Shown piece after piece: positions 1 to 10,612 of a DNA stretch of 64,000 nucleotides. Position numbers and translations under genes: made by a program. A model generated the notes under the pieces. That model was not told the DNA's origin and made no database searches. It worked only from the letters and a program-made list of their open reading frames with translations. Each line of letters starts with the position of its first letter. The stretch's first letter is position 1. Source of the DNA: Paramecium pentaurelia (taxonomy: Eukaryota > Ciliophora > Oligohymenophorea > Peniculida > Parameciidae); contig CAJJDO010000012.1 in assembly GCA_905183005.1 (NCBI GenBank), forward strand, positions 272,025-336,024. Reading direction: 5' to 3'.

Positions 1-1342
1 ATTTTCTTTCTCTTTTCTCAGGGACTCCTTATTTATCTGGAATCAAATTATTATTCTATTCAAGTTATTGTTTCGATTCCTTAAATGATTTATTAGATTG
101 ATATTAATTTGATGAATTATCCTTACATAAAACATATTAATATTATTATTTTTAATCAAGAGAATCTTCCTTTTAATATTCTCTTTCTCTCACTGATCCA
201 AAATTACCATTTTATTTATAGTTATTATTTTTATTATACTTTTATCTATCATTATTAAATTTATGATTATTATTTTGATAATTAGGATAATTTGTATGTC
301 TATTGTAATTATTATATTAATTTTTCTAATAAGTCTGGCTAGATTATTATTTATAATCTGTAGATTATTCTTTTTTATTTTCAATTTAATGATGTTCATC
401 CTAATTATTATATTAGTTTCTTATTCTATTTTGATAATTTTATTATTATTAGAATGTTTACTCTTTGAAAGGATTTTATGCTTTATCATTTTATCTGTAG
501 TTATTATATGATTCAAAGTTTCTTGGATCATCCTAATTCATTTTGTTATAGTTTCTGTTATTATTAAGACTTCTATTATTTATTTACTAATTTCTATTTT
601 AATTAGATTCAGATTAGTATGCAAGACTATTTCTATTATTCTAATTATTATAATTATTTTATCTATCTTCTCTAATTGATCTATTTAATCTTTCATTTTA
701 ACCATTATTTTACTCTTTCTAATAAGTATTAAATTTATTTCTTGGTATATTCCTGTTTTAATTTTAATTATAAATTTAATCTCTATGATAATCATGACTT
801 TATATTTATGATTATTATTCCAATAACTATCCTTTTTAGTTATTTCTTTGTTAAAATTATATTTGATGTAATTACATATTATTATCTTTAACATACTTTT
901 AAAAATTTTATTGATGTTCTTTTAAACTTCCTAAAGTTTATTTTTAAGATTAAGATTAATCATCAGAATTCAAATTTTACTCAAGATTTTCATTCTCTTA
1001 ATAAGAACTTTTTTAGTATGATTTTTAGGCTTAAAATTATCCTTTTTACATTTCTTCCTCAGAGATAGTTTCAGGATAATAGATATTTTTTTCTTTATTT
1101 ACTTCTTCTTTATTCATATTATATCTTGTATATAAACCATCCTTTACAAATACCCATCCAGCAGGAGATCCATTATTATCATAATAACATCCATTATAAT
1201 CTGCCCATCCCTCATTTTCATCTAAAAGATAAATTTAGTTTGGATTGTCCAAGTAAAATCCATTTTTAGTCTCATTATATTGTTCAAATTTAGAAGGGTT
1301 ATGCTCTAAAAATTTTAGATTAAAATCTAATTATTTATTCAT
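1..1342 (-). CDS. Q/N-rich protein with conserved N-terminal segment (partial)
   Basis: The frame opens at ATG on the minus strand (complement of 1340-1342) and stays open to the first base of the window with TAA/TAG read as Gln, so the C-terminus is missing (about 447 residues visible). Residues 1-80 are complex sequence rich in aromatic residues and glycine, with motifs such as KNGFYLDNP, EGWADYNGCYYD and GWVFVKDGLYTR. The rest is dominated by Asn, Gln, Lys and Tyr and is probably disordered. I do not recognise the family. The N-terminal segment looks like a small folded domain. Its start codon lies only 8 bp from the start of the divergent next gene, so one of the two starts may be further in. 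Confidence 0.7.
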
Positions 1343-1350
1343 TAAAATTA

Positions 1351-2449
1351 ATGTAATAAGCTTGTAATAACTTTATTGCAGATCCCACCGATACTAGTTT
1401 TGGATTCTAAATAAAATGCAAAAATTGCTAATTTACTAGAAAATAACACATTCAAAGTGATTTTCTTATTTTAATTTAGATAATAATGTTAAGCCAAATC
1501 CATAACCTAATATAGGCACAACAAATTCTAAGCAATAAGGCAAACTTGTTAATTTGGTAGAGAATGTTGTTCAAAATCCTTAAAGTTAAGTGGGTATGTA
1601 TGGATCATTAAATTAATAAAAAGATATTTCAACAATAAAATCTAATGAATAAAATGATTTCAAGAAAACAACAAGTTTAAATTCAAAGTAAGATGAAAAA
1701 GATGAATCAGATTTAATAACTAATAATTAACTAAAATTTGAGAGATAAAATTTATAGATATATAATTCAGAAAAAGCTAATCCACAAGTTTAAGAATAAG
1801 TAAATAAAGCCAATCAATAAATAAAGGAATAGAATTCATAGGGATAACCATTAAATCCTTCTGTTTAATAAGATTCAAATTCTCCTTAGAAAGTTGAATA
1901 AATATAGAATCAAAACGAAATCAAACAAAATGAACCATAAGAATAAAAGCCAAATATAATATAATCAAATCCTTTTATTTAATAAAATAAAAATTCTCCT
2001 CAGAAATTGGAATAAAAATCTAATATTACTCAGCCATTTTAAATTAAACCTTAAGTTTAATTAATTAAGGATTAATAAGATTAATAATAAACCATAAATT
2101 AATCATAAAACTAACCTTAAACTTAAATTGAATAGAATATTAAACCATAAACAATAAATCCTTAAATTAAAAATGAATAAACTATAAAACCTTAAGGTAA
2201 TTTATTAATTCCATAGGCCAACTAAAATACTAATTAATCTGTTTAAGTAAGAGTTTATTTTATTTAAAGTCAGTAAAAGAGAGAGCAAAAGGAATGTAAA
2301 TCTTTGGATTTGGAGCTCCTCCTCCAATTAAAATATCTTAAAAATCAGATTAGGAAAGGCCACTTGAATCATATTTAATAGACAGACCAATTGTATAAAA
2401 TAAAAAACATCAACGAACCTAATAAGACTTTTAGAATATTCAAAAATGA
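1351..2449 (+). CDS. Q-rich protein, unknown function
   Basis: Spliced model of about 350 residues with two 23-nt introns (1457-1479 and 2247-2269). The second intron ends AAAG rather than TAG. The N-terminus has a CxxC pair (QIKCKNCQFTRK). The middle is low-complexity Gln/Asn/Pro/Lys (repeated NSPQK, PQ and NQ). The C-terminus is conserved-looking: VKERAKGMQIFGFGAPPP followed by a basic tail. The frame needs the second intron to be spliced to reach that C-terminus, and a TGA follows at 2447-2449. The start is uncertain because ATG 1351 is 8 bp from the opposite gene's ATG; no other in-frame ATG occurs before about 1594. Function unknown. Confidence 0.7.
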
Positions 2450-2663
2450 TTATTTTTATAATAATTCTATTGTTTGTTTAATATTTTAAAATATCAACAT
2501 TTTCTATTATATATAAATTTTGCATCAATAGAATTATATTTATATCAATAGTATTATATAAAAATAAGATTGCAAGATATATTTATTTTAATAATTGATA
2601 TATTTATATTATAAATTAAGATATGTGAATAATTAATAAATATTTTATTTTTATAATTAATCA

Positions 2664-3642
2664 TCATTATCTAATTCTTAGATTTGATGTTAAAATACTT
2701 TGATTTGGATCTTAATTCTAAATTTATTAGGTTTATCTTCCTCTTAATTAGGCAAGTGATATTGCTTATGTTAAACACTTTTGACTCTCTTAGTATGTAA
2801 CTTATTATCCTTGATAGTTCTCTTCTGAATATATTGTCATTTAGTATCCTTCAGGTAAATAGATGGACTTTATATCATATTAGAAATCCCTAAAATTTCG
2901 CTTAATTTTACTCAACTTCCTTCAAAGACTCACATATTGGTAAGCTTTCTCCTTAGAAATCGCATTTTGAATAAATCACAATACAATCTTCTTATTTTTC
3001 TTAGACACTAATGTTAGCTTAATTATCATCTTATTCTGCTATATCTAGAGCTCTAAATTTATAAAATTATTTACAAATATGTTTTCATACCATCATAAGA
3101 ATCTATTTAATTTCCTAATGAATCATAAACTTAGTTGTCATTTCGAATTGGTCTTGAATTTAAATATGAAATAATTACAATTCTAAACTAGCTGACAAAT
3201 AATGATTATCATTATCTTAATCTTTTGATTCTTCTTAAACTTATGTATCTTCTGGGAATTCATAAGGCATTGAATTTTCCATATCAAAAACAGGATCAAT
3301 TTCTGCATCAGTTGAAACTAATTATTATGATCCTTCTTAAGTTGTAGCTTACAAATTGTTAGAATTATCAACTATATTCATTTAGGTATTTTAACTTTGA
3401 TCTTAATTAGTTTAGACAACAGATTCAGATTCTATATTTTATGTATTATCAGCTTAGTTTGATACAAAATGACCATCAATATCAATATATCCTTATAATT
3501 ATTAATGTTATTAAATTGATTGCGATTCTTCATTTTTCATTTCATAAACTAATGTAGGAATTGGATTCTCTGAAATTTCATTTAATGCCTAATTTTAAGA
3601 AAATGTTAAGCCAATGAGTAGAGTTATCAGAACTATTTTCAT
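2664..3642 (-). CDS. Secreted beta/gamma-crystallin-like protein
   Basis: Spliced product of about 302 residues with three introns (26 nt at 3153-3178, then 22 and 22 nt). It begins with a hydrophobic signal peptide (MKIVLITLLIGLTFS). An acidic, Gln-rich spacer follows. The C-terminal third carries two beta/gamma-crystallin-type Greek-key motifs: CIVIYSKCDFQGESLPIC and MTIYSEENYQGQQVTY. Between them is the typical linker DIKSIYLPEGY. Such folds can bind calcium or be structural; here a lumenal, secretory or cell-surface role is inferred. A second secreted crystallin-like gene lies at 5285-5944. The fold assignment rests on motif pattern only. Confidence 0.75.
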
Positions 3643-3683
3643 TAAAAATTTAAATAATATAAATAATAAAGATAAAACGGATA

Positions 3684-4710
3684 TCATTTACTTAACTTAA
3701 ATATCTCTTCTTCTATATCATTAAAGCATTCCTATATCTATTATTTCATCAATCTCAATCTTAACAATTTATCACCATCTACATTGTTTTATAATTAATT
3801 TTGCATATTATTTCTTAAAGTTTATATGATATCCAAATCTTGATTCAATTTTTACATGGATCTTTAACTATTTTGATAACTCAAATCTTAGACACTGCTG
3901 GTCAATTTGTCTTTTGCTGTTTAAATTCTTTTCAAAAATCTTTAAACATATTTTCTTAAAATTTATACTTTTGCATTTCTTAAATTTCATGTTATATATT
4001 AGATATTTCATCTGTTACATATTCTTAGTAATATTAATCAAATGTCTTGTTTTCATTTTGATAACATTTATCAATTTCTTATTGTTAAATTTATTATATT
4101 CTTTTATCTAATTGACATAGTGAAGTTTTTAAACAATTTTCTTAATACATTTCAAAATTCTTAATACTCTATTAGGTATTATAATAGACTTAATCATTAT
4201 TATTATTAATTCCTTATTATTACTTTTATTTTATAGATTCATAAAAATCTTAATTTGAACTAAACTACTATTAAGAAATTGATTAATCTGTTAATGACAA
4301 TTTAAATATATCATCAATAGTATCAGAATCTTATTTACCAGAAAATTCTTATAATATAGGTTTTTTTATGGATCGCTAATTCTAAATTTGATGAGTATCG
4401 TAATAATTATTTTTACTAATAAAATATCTGTAATCTTAATCATCAGATTAATTGCCATATTATATTAGACTATGTTATCTTTTATCTTCATATACTGATT
4501 CAGCAGTCTGACAATCTGGATTCATCTTAGAAGATGAAACAGATTTCAAAGTTTATACTTTTTGATTACTCATCATCATGTCTAACTTTTAATCAAATTT
4601 TAAATGTAGTATACTTTTATTTATTCTATAGTATTTAAATGTTTCTTTAGTTCCAATTTTCCACATTTGCATTTATTCAACCAGTCTAGAATTTCTCTAT
4701 TTGTTTTCAT
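3684..4710 (-). CDS. Coiled-coil protein, unknown function
   Basis: About 322 residues after removal of two 29-nt introns that both end AAAG. The N-terminus has a small Cys pair (WLNKCKCGK). The central part is Asn/Gln/Ser-rich. The C-terminal 120 residues are helical and charged (QNVDGDKLLRLRLMKQQIQ, then acidic EEEIFKLSK), likely coiled coil. No catalytic motif is visible. It sits between the two crystallin-like genes, with only 41 bp separating its stop from the start of the gene at 3642 on the same strand. Confidence 0.7.
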
Positions 4711-5284
4711 TTTTTTAACGTAACAATTATTTAATAATTATTTATATTATTTTATAATCCACTAATATATAAGTAAACTAGATTCTTTTATTGTATATAA
4801 TGCTAAATGATAAGCTATTAAATCAATATATCAATAAACAAATTAAACTTATCTAATATTATTTATATTATAATGAATTAATAATATTTTTACTTTTTTT
4901 ATATAAAAAATACCTTTAATATCTATCTTATATAACAATTAAAGTCAAAAATAAAAAATCATTATTACTTATTTTGTTATAAAAATTATAATCATGTATT
5001 TTTTACATTTCATATCAAATTTATATGTATTCAACCCTCAAATCAGTTTAATTTTGAAGATCATATTTTATAATAAACATTCTTTAATATATCATTTATC
5101 ATATGTTTAAATCATTAGAATAATTGAGATGCTTTGAAATCTTAAGTTCAAGATCTCTCTTATTAAAAATATGAATAAGTGGAATGATAGGTTCTTTAAG
5201 AGGAACCTATAATATATGAAATTCATTGATCTTTAACAAATTCATCACTCAAAATTCATATATTATAAATCCGTTTTTATTAAT
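4711..5284. other. Intergenic region with two inverted repeats
   Basis: No convincing gene. Very AT-rich. Near the downstream end are an 8-bp perfect stem (5187-5194 with 5203-5210) and a 13-bp perfect inverted repeat (5208-5220 with 5255-5267). Both lie just upstream of the start codon at 5285. Confidence 0.6.
5187..5267 (+). promoter_or_regulatory. Nested inverted repeats upstream of secreted crystallin gene
   Basis: ATAGGTTC (5187-5194) pairs with GAACCTAT (5203-5210) across an 8-nt loop. TATAATATATGAA (5208-5220) pairs with its exact complement at 5255-5267 across 34 nt. They end 17 bp before ATG 5285, so they would lie in the promoter or 5' UTR. Function is inferred only from position and symmetry; AT-rich DNA makes short repeats common, but 13 exact pairs is longer than usual. 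Confidence 0.4.
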
Positions 5285-5944
5285 ATGTAAAAATTATATA
5301 TTTTAGCACTCTTATTGGTGATCATAACAGCTCAAGAGAGTTTTCTTGAAAAATAAAAGCACGTTAAATAATAGAAGGATTTATCAACTGAAATATATAC
5401 AATTAAAAAAAAAGGATTACCTACCTTTTTAGGAAGAAGCACAGATGAATCAATCAAAGAATAATTATCATCACTTTTGAATTACGAAGAAGCATTGTTA
5501 TTAACACCTACTGAAGAGACTGATCATACCATAAAATTCGTTGAATCTATGTTTATTATTGATCAACCAAATCCTAATGCAGTAAGAGCAACAGAAAAAC
5601 CAAATTATTCATTTGAAGAACCTAAACCATAAAAAAAAGTTTATAGCAACGAAAAAATTACATCTTTTAAGGAGGGTTGTATTTATGTTTTTAGTGAATG
5701 CAATTTTAAGGGAGAACATGCTAAATCATGTCCAGGAGATAATGTTACATTTTTTGGATTACCATTTGAAGTTTTATCTATTCATGTACCAGAAGGAGGA
5801 TCATTGAGTCTTATTTAAGAAAATGGAACAACTGCATATACAGTTTCCAATAAATGTATGAGAAGTAGACCAATTGAATTCCTATTTGTCGAAGGAGCAA
5901 TCAAATAATCATTTGGAAATGGCGAAGCATTCATTGACTAATGA
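5285..5944 (+). CDS. Secreted beta/gamma-crystallin-like protein, intronless
   Basis: Single-exon gene of 219 residues ending at TGA 5942-5944. The signal peptide is MQKLYILALLLVIITAQ. The C-terminal half contains a beta/gamma-crystallin-type motif (GCIYVFSECNFKGEHAKSC), a linker (EVLSIHVPEGGSL) and a second, weaker strand pattern (LIQENGTTAYTVSNKC). Four Cys residues could form disulfides in a secretory compartment. The layout (signal peptide, polar spacer, C-terminal crystallin domain) matches the gene at 2664-3642, so the two are probably related paralogues. Function unknown; a cell-surface, secretory-granule or matrix role is possible. Confidence 0.75.
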
Positions 5945-6368
5945 AAATCAATATATATTCATAAGAAACATGATTTTATTTTTGAAAAAGTAATTCTTCC
6001 CAAATATAAATTATTAATCTGTATATTTTGATATAGAATCTAATCAATTGAAAAATTTGAAAAAGCTTATAAATTCTTACCTTTTATTCTGATCTTAATA
6101 GATACTTTATATAAATGCGAGTTCAAAAAAAATTTGATCTTTAAGATTAATTAAAAAGACATTTTAAGGGTAATTTATAATTTATGATATTTTTCTAATA
6201 AACATTTAGATTTACAATTGACTTACTCGAACATATATAATTAAAAATTATAGGATAATATTAAACTCATTTAGATACACATAATGAATCTAAATAATTT
6301 ATTAGAATCAATATTGAATTGTTTTTATTTTATTAATAATTTAACAGGTTAGGAAATTCAAATTAAAA
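5945..6368. other. Intergenic region
   Basis: AT-rich, with no coding frame I could support; it holds the putative promoter of the kinase gene at 6369. Confidence 0.5.
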
Positions 6369-7736
6369 ATGTAAAAATCTACAACCCTGGCAGATTTCAC
6401 TATTCTTTAGAAATTAGGAGAAGGTTCTTTTGGATAAGTATTTAGAGTAAGATAAAACAATATTAATTAGGTTAAACGAGTGAGTGATTAATAAGAATAT
6501 GCTATGAAGAAAGTGAGAATTAACAATTTAAAGTAAAAAGAAAGAGAGAATGCTTTGAATGAAATAAGAATTTTGGCTTCAATAAATGATGCACATATAA
6601 TTGGATATAAAGAAGCATTCTTTGATGAATTATCAAATTAATTGTGTGTCATAATGGAATTTGCAGCAGGAGGAGATATATCTAAATAAATTGCATCCTA
6701 CATTAAGAAATAGAATTAAATAGAAGAGAAAGAAATTTGGAAAGCATTGGCACACATGACATTAGGTTTAAGAGTATTACACAAGTCTGGTATTTTGCAT
6801 CGTGATTTAAAGAGTGCTAACGTCTTTAAATCTATAGATGGTTAATATAAGATTGGTGATTTAAATGTAAGTAAAGTTTCACATGGAGCATTAGCGAAAA
6901 CCTAAACAGGAACACCTTGTAAAATTATTAAATTAATTAGATTATGCAAGTCCAGAAGTATGGAGAGATTAACCTTATTCTTCACCTTCTGATATATGGT
7001 CTTTAGGATGTGTTATTTATGAAATGGCTACTTTAAAACCTCCTTTTAGAGCATAAGATGTTTAAACCTTATTTAAAAAGGTATCATCAGGTGTTTATGA
7101 AAAAATACCAAAATCATATTCCAATTCACTAAGTGCAATGATTAGTTAATTACTCAAAGTACCTGCTCATTTACGTCCTACTTGTGATTAGATTCTCTCT
7201 GATCCAAATGTTAAACCATTTGTCGAATAATATAGTTAAATATAATCAGGAAATACTCAAGGAGAATTACTTCAAACCATTTTATTACCAAAAAATCTTA
7301 AATAATTATAAGCTAAACTCCCTAAACCAACATATGAAACAAATAAAAATGAATATGAATCAATTAAACATCCTCCAAAATCTACAAGATCGGCATCTGT
7401 AAATGAAAGGAAAGGATCTCCAATTTAAACTCCTTAAATTCCTAAGAAGGATGTTTCTAAACCTGTATTTTATTTACTCAATAATATAAGCTCATACCTC
7501 CTGGATTAAGAAATAATTAGTTACATATTAATCCACCTATTCGTTAATCTAGTTTAAATAGACCAAGTTCTTCAGTTAAAAACTTAAGTCCTGCTCCTAT
7601 CAGAAAATCTATTGAAAAGCAAAACCTTAATACTTTGAAAAACAAAAGTCCATCTACTAAAAGAATTTATGACAATGAAAATGTAGACAGAAGCAACATA
7701 GGTTCAAGAAGATCATATTAAAATATAAAGAATTGA
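6369..7736 (+). CDS. NEK-family Ser/Thr protein kinase
   Basis: About 431 residues with introns at 6447-6470 (24 nt), 6919-6940 (22 nt) and 7465-7490 (26 nt). The N-terminal kinase domain shows the P-loop (LGEGSFGQVF), lysine (EYAMKKV), catalytic loop (HRDLKSANV), activation segment (TGTPYYASPEVW) and subdomain IX (PSDIWSLGCVIYEMATL), all typical of NEK kinases. The metal-binding DFG is DLN (KIGDLNVSKV); I recall this variant in some protist NEKs. The C-terminal 150 residues are a basic, Ser/Pro-rich tail. NEK kinases commonly act at basal bodies and cilia. The first intron has a length divisible by 3 and no in-frame TGA, so a retained form would still be translated. Confidence 0.85.
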
Positions 7737-7756
7737 TATTCTATTAATATTATATT

Positions 7757-7811
7757 ATACTTCATAAGAAGTATCAAAATATATTCTATCTACATACTTC
7801 ATAAGAAGTAT
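7757..7811. repeat. Duplicated 18-bp palindromic element between convergent genes
   Basis: ATACTTCATAAGAAGTAT occurs at 7757-7774 and again at 7794-7811. Each copy is a 7-bp stem (ATACTTC/GAAGTAT) around a 4-base loop. The second copy encodes the last codons and stop of the phosphatase gene; the first lies in the 62-bp gap to the kinase gene. It may mark 3' end formation for both genes or be a small duplication of the gene end. Confidence 0.6.
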
Positions 7812-8815
7812 GGTAAAACACTTTTTGGATTAATACTCTTAGCACTTTCAGGTACTTCCTTGAAAGTCTTCCAATTTTAATTCAAATTTTCATCCAAACA
7901 TAAAATTGAAGCTATGTTGCCACATCTATAACAATAGTTTGGTGCTGACCACACTGTTACTAAATTTTAGTCCTAGATATATTAAATATATCATACAGGG
8001 AACCAATACTTGTATCCTTCCATAACTAATTAATGTGCTCTACATATCAAAGTAAGATCATTTAGTCGGCAAAATTCTTTTGTAACTTTTGCTCCAAAGA
8101 GAAAACCAGCTCCTCTTGAATTAACAGCCCAATATTCAACTTCTTCAGGATCAGACCACATCAGATCACAAAAAGGTCCTTCATGAGGAATTTCAATCTA
8201 AAATGGGAGAAATTATAATTATTTAAATATACCTTTCTATCTATTGTTCGTATCTAATCTATTGTTCTCATATCTGGTGATAAACCACCATGAACACATA
8301 ATATTTAACCTTCGATTAATGCTCCTAAAGGTAAACAGTCAAAAACATCCATAAATAATCTCCATGGACTGCTGTTACCATATTTACGAAGTAACTCTTC
8401 ATAAAAACCATAAACTTATGTGCATTAACGTGATTCATGATTTCCTCTAAGTAACATAATATTTCCTGGGTATTTTACTGAGAATAATCAAAATGATTAC
8501 CTTTTAAACATAATAGATATTCCATAGTTTCAACTGAATTATACCCTCTATCAACAAAATCTCCAATAAATATATAGTTTGATGAAGGAATGTCTCCTCC
8601 TTCTTTCATTAAAGCTTATAAATCATAGAATTGTCCTAAATAGTTAAACAATCCTTACCATGAATATCACCACAAACATTCACTGGAGCTCGAACTGGTT
8701 ATATATTTGATTCTTCAAGAAAGATTTCTTTTGCTCTGTCACAAATTAATTTGAGATCTCTTTCTGGTAAACATCCACCATTCAAAAGTGTTGCAATATG
8801 TCTATCAATGTCCAT
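7799..8815 (-). CDS. PP4/PP6-type protein phosphatase catalytic subunit
   Basis: 303 residues, the usual size for this family, after four introns of 23, 23, 35 and 24 nt. All PPP-family metal and catalytic motifs are present: GDIHGQF, GDFVDRG, RGNHESR, HGGLSP, ICRAHQLV and SAPNYCYRCGN. The extreme C-terminus is PYFL, as in PP2A, PP4 and PP6. Details point both ways: RTIDRK and HQLVMEGYK resemble PP4, while ESNIQPV and FGAKVTKEF resemble PP6. It is therefore a PP2A-like phosphatase of the PP4/PP6 group, a cytosolic/nuclear Ser/Thr phosphatase that normally works with regulatory subunits. A TAP42-like binding partner is encoded at 38121-39199. Confidence 0.92.
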
Positions 8816-9049
8816 TTTTCAAAAATTATAATTAAAATAATGCTCTATACATTTTTTATTAATTGGTTAAATAATTAAAATTAGTATCTTTTCCTTAATT
8901 AAATAAATGATTTCGAACAATAAATGAATTATTTAGTTGTAACATGATATATTCTCTTAGTAATCATATAATTAATAATTTAAAATCTAAAATAATAATA
9001 TATCTCAATCATTTGCTAATATAATAAAAATAAATTTCATAAAGCCAAC

Positions 9050-9730
9050 ATGAACGAAAATAGAGATCTATAAATAATTATGGTTGATAATTCTAATGTC
9101 GGCAAAATTAGTTTGATTGTAAAATAACAAACTAACAAATTCAATACATAAATTATTGGTATTATGTGAGTGGATATGTCAATTGATAAGCATGTTAAAA
9201 TTGATAATAATTTATGTGATGTTGCTATTTCGAACACTGTTGATTAACAAAGATTTTAATCTATTGTGCAAATTTTATCTCAAGTATTTAAAGGCTAAAC
9301 CATTAATTGAACTCTCATACTTCTTTGATATGCTTTGATTTAAGTGAACCTTTGTCATTAGATAATGTAGCATCTTGGATTTAATTCTTAAAATCCGAAG
9401 GACATTAATATCTAAAAATTATAATCGTGGATACTAAAAAAGATCTCCAAAGTTCAATATACATAAGAATAATTTAAATAAACATCTAATTTCTGGAAAG
9501 TAAATTTTTAAGATGAATTTCCAATTATTTTAACTTCCTCAAACTATGATTTTAATGTAGAATAATAATAATAATACTTTACGAGTTTTAATATAAGTAC
9601 CTCCTACTTATTAAAGAGTTAACAGTTATCAAATCATAAAATAGAAGCAATAATTTCAAATACAACTACTCTCATAAAAAGGTATATCAATTATAATCAG
9701 ACTAAAACTACTCAACAAAGTTGTTGTTGA
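9050..9730 (+). pseudogene. Rab-like GTPase pseudogene
   Basis: Clearly a copy of the intact Rab gene that starts 23 bp downstream. It keeps recognisable blocks (NVGKISLI, QQRFQSI, LICFDLSEP, DTKKDL) and ends with the prenylation Cys pair (QQSCC, TGA 9728-9730). It is broken in several ways. There is an in-frame TGA at codon 40 (9167-9169). The switch II motif DTAGQE has become NTVDQQ. The P-loop Gly is Asp. The intron at 9284-9309 ends TTG, so its AG acceptor is lost. A further frame change occurs near 9480-9510. Its gene body would not give a normal GTPase. Confidence 0.8.
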
Positions 9731-9753
9731 ATATATTTATATAATAATTAATA

Positions 9754-10408
9754 ATGAACGAAACACTTAAACTCGTTCTAGTGGGTTAATAAGGAGCAGG
9801 AAAAACAAGTCTATTACAATCTCATAGATAACAAGAGTTCCGAGCTCATAATGCACCAACAGTTGCAGTTGACTTTTCTGGAGTTAAAAATGTAGAAGTA
9901 AATGGTAAACTTTTTGATATTTCAATATGGGATACAGCTGGTTAAGAGAGATTTAGATCAATAACTAGAATGTCTTTATAAGTATAAAAATGAAAAGAAA
10001 TCATAGAATACTAATGTTGCAATTCTTTGTTTTGATTTGAGTGATCCTGATTCATACAGACATATTTAAGGTTGGCTTGACTTTCTTCATGTTAATTGTA
10101 GTTCTGAAATGGAAATTATAATAGTAGGAACCAAGATGGACTTACCAACCTTTTATAATAAAGAAGATCTATAAAAATTTATCTAAACCTTAAATTCATA
10201 AAAGTAGTTAAAATTATTTCTAACTTCTTCTAAGACTCGTGAAGGAATTGAAGAAACATTCTAATATGCTATTGAATAAGGAGCAAAATTAAAATTGAAA
10301 TCTTCATAAATGGATAAATCAATTTTACTCATTCCACCTGATTAATAGAGTATAAAGAAAAAACAATCATCTAATAATAAATTATTTTAGGGTTGTTATT
10401 GTTGTTGA
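9754..10408 (+). CDS. Rab-family small GTPase
   Basis: 209 residues with one 25-nt intron (9982-10006). G motifs: VGQQGAGKTS (P-loop), WDTAGQERFRS (switch II), VGTKMDL in place of the canonical NKxD, and LTSSKT in the SAK position. The C-terminus GCYCC fits dual geranylgeranylation. Rab proteins direct vesicle traffic. The Thr for Asn change in the guanine-specificity motif is unusual; the neighbouring pseudogene has the same variant (DTKKDL), so it predates the duplication. Subfamily not assigned. Confidence 0.9.
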
Positions 10409-10612
10409 CATTAAAGCATTGATTAAATATATTTAGATTAAAATTAAACTAAATCTAATTGTCAAAATTAACTATAAGATTAGTCATTAGAAAAAATAAG
10501 TTTAAAAATTTTATATTTCCTTTTTCAATAACAAAATAAATACCGTTTCTTCTGAGTTCTTTTATAATTATAATGTTATTAGTCATATATTTTATTAATT
10601 AATAATTTATAA

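Noticed and set aside
190..894. Short Ile-rich frames on both strands near the window start
   Set aside because: They depend on standard stop codons and lie inside the minus-strand Q/N-rich gene.
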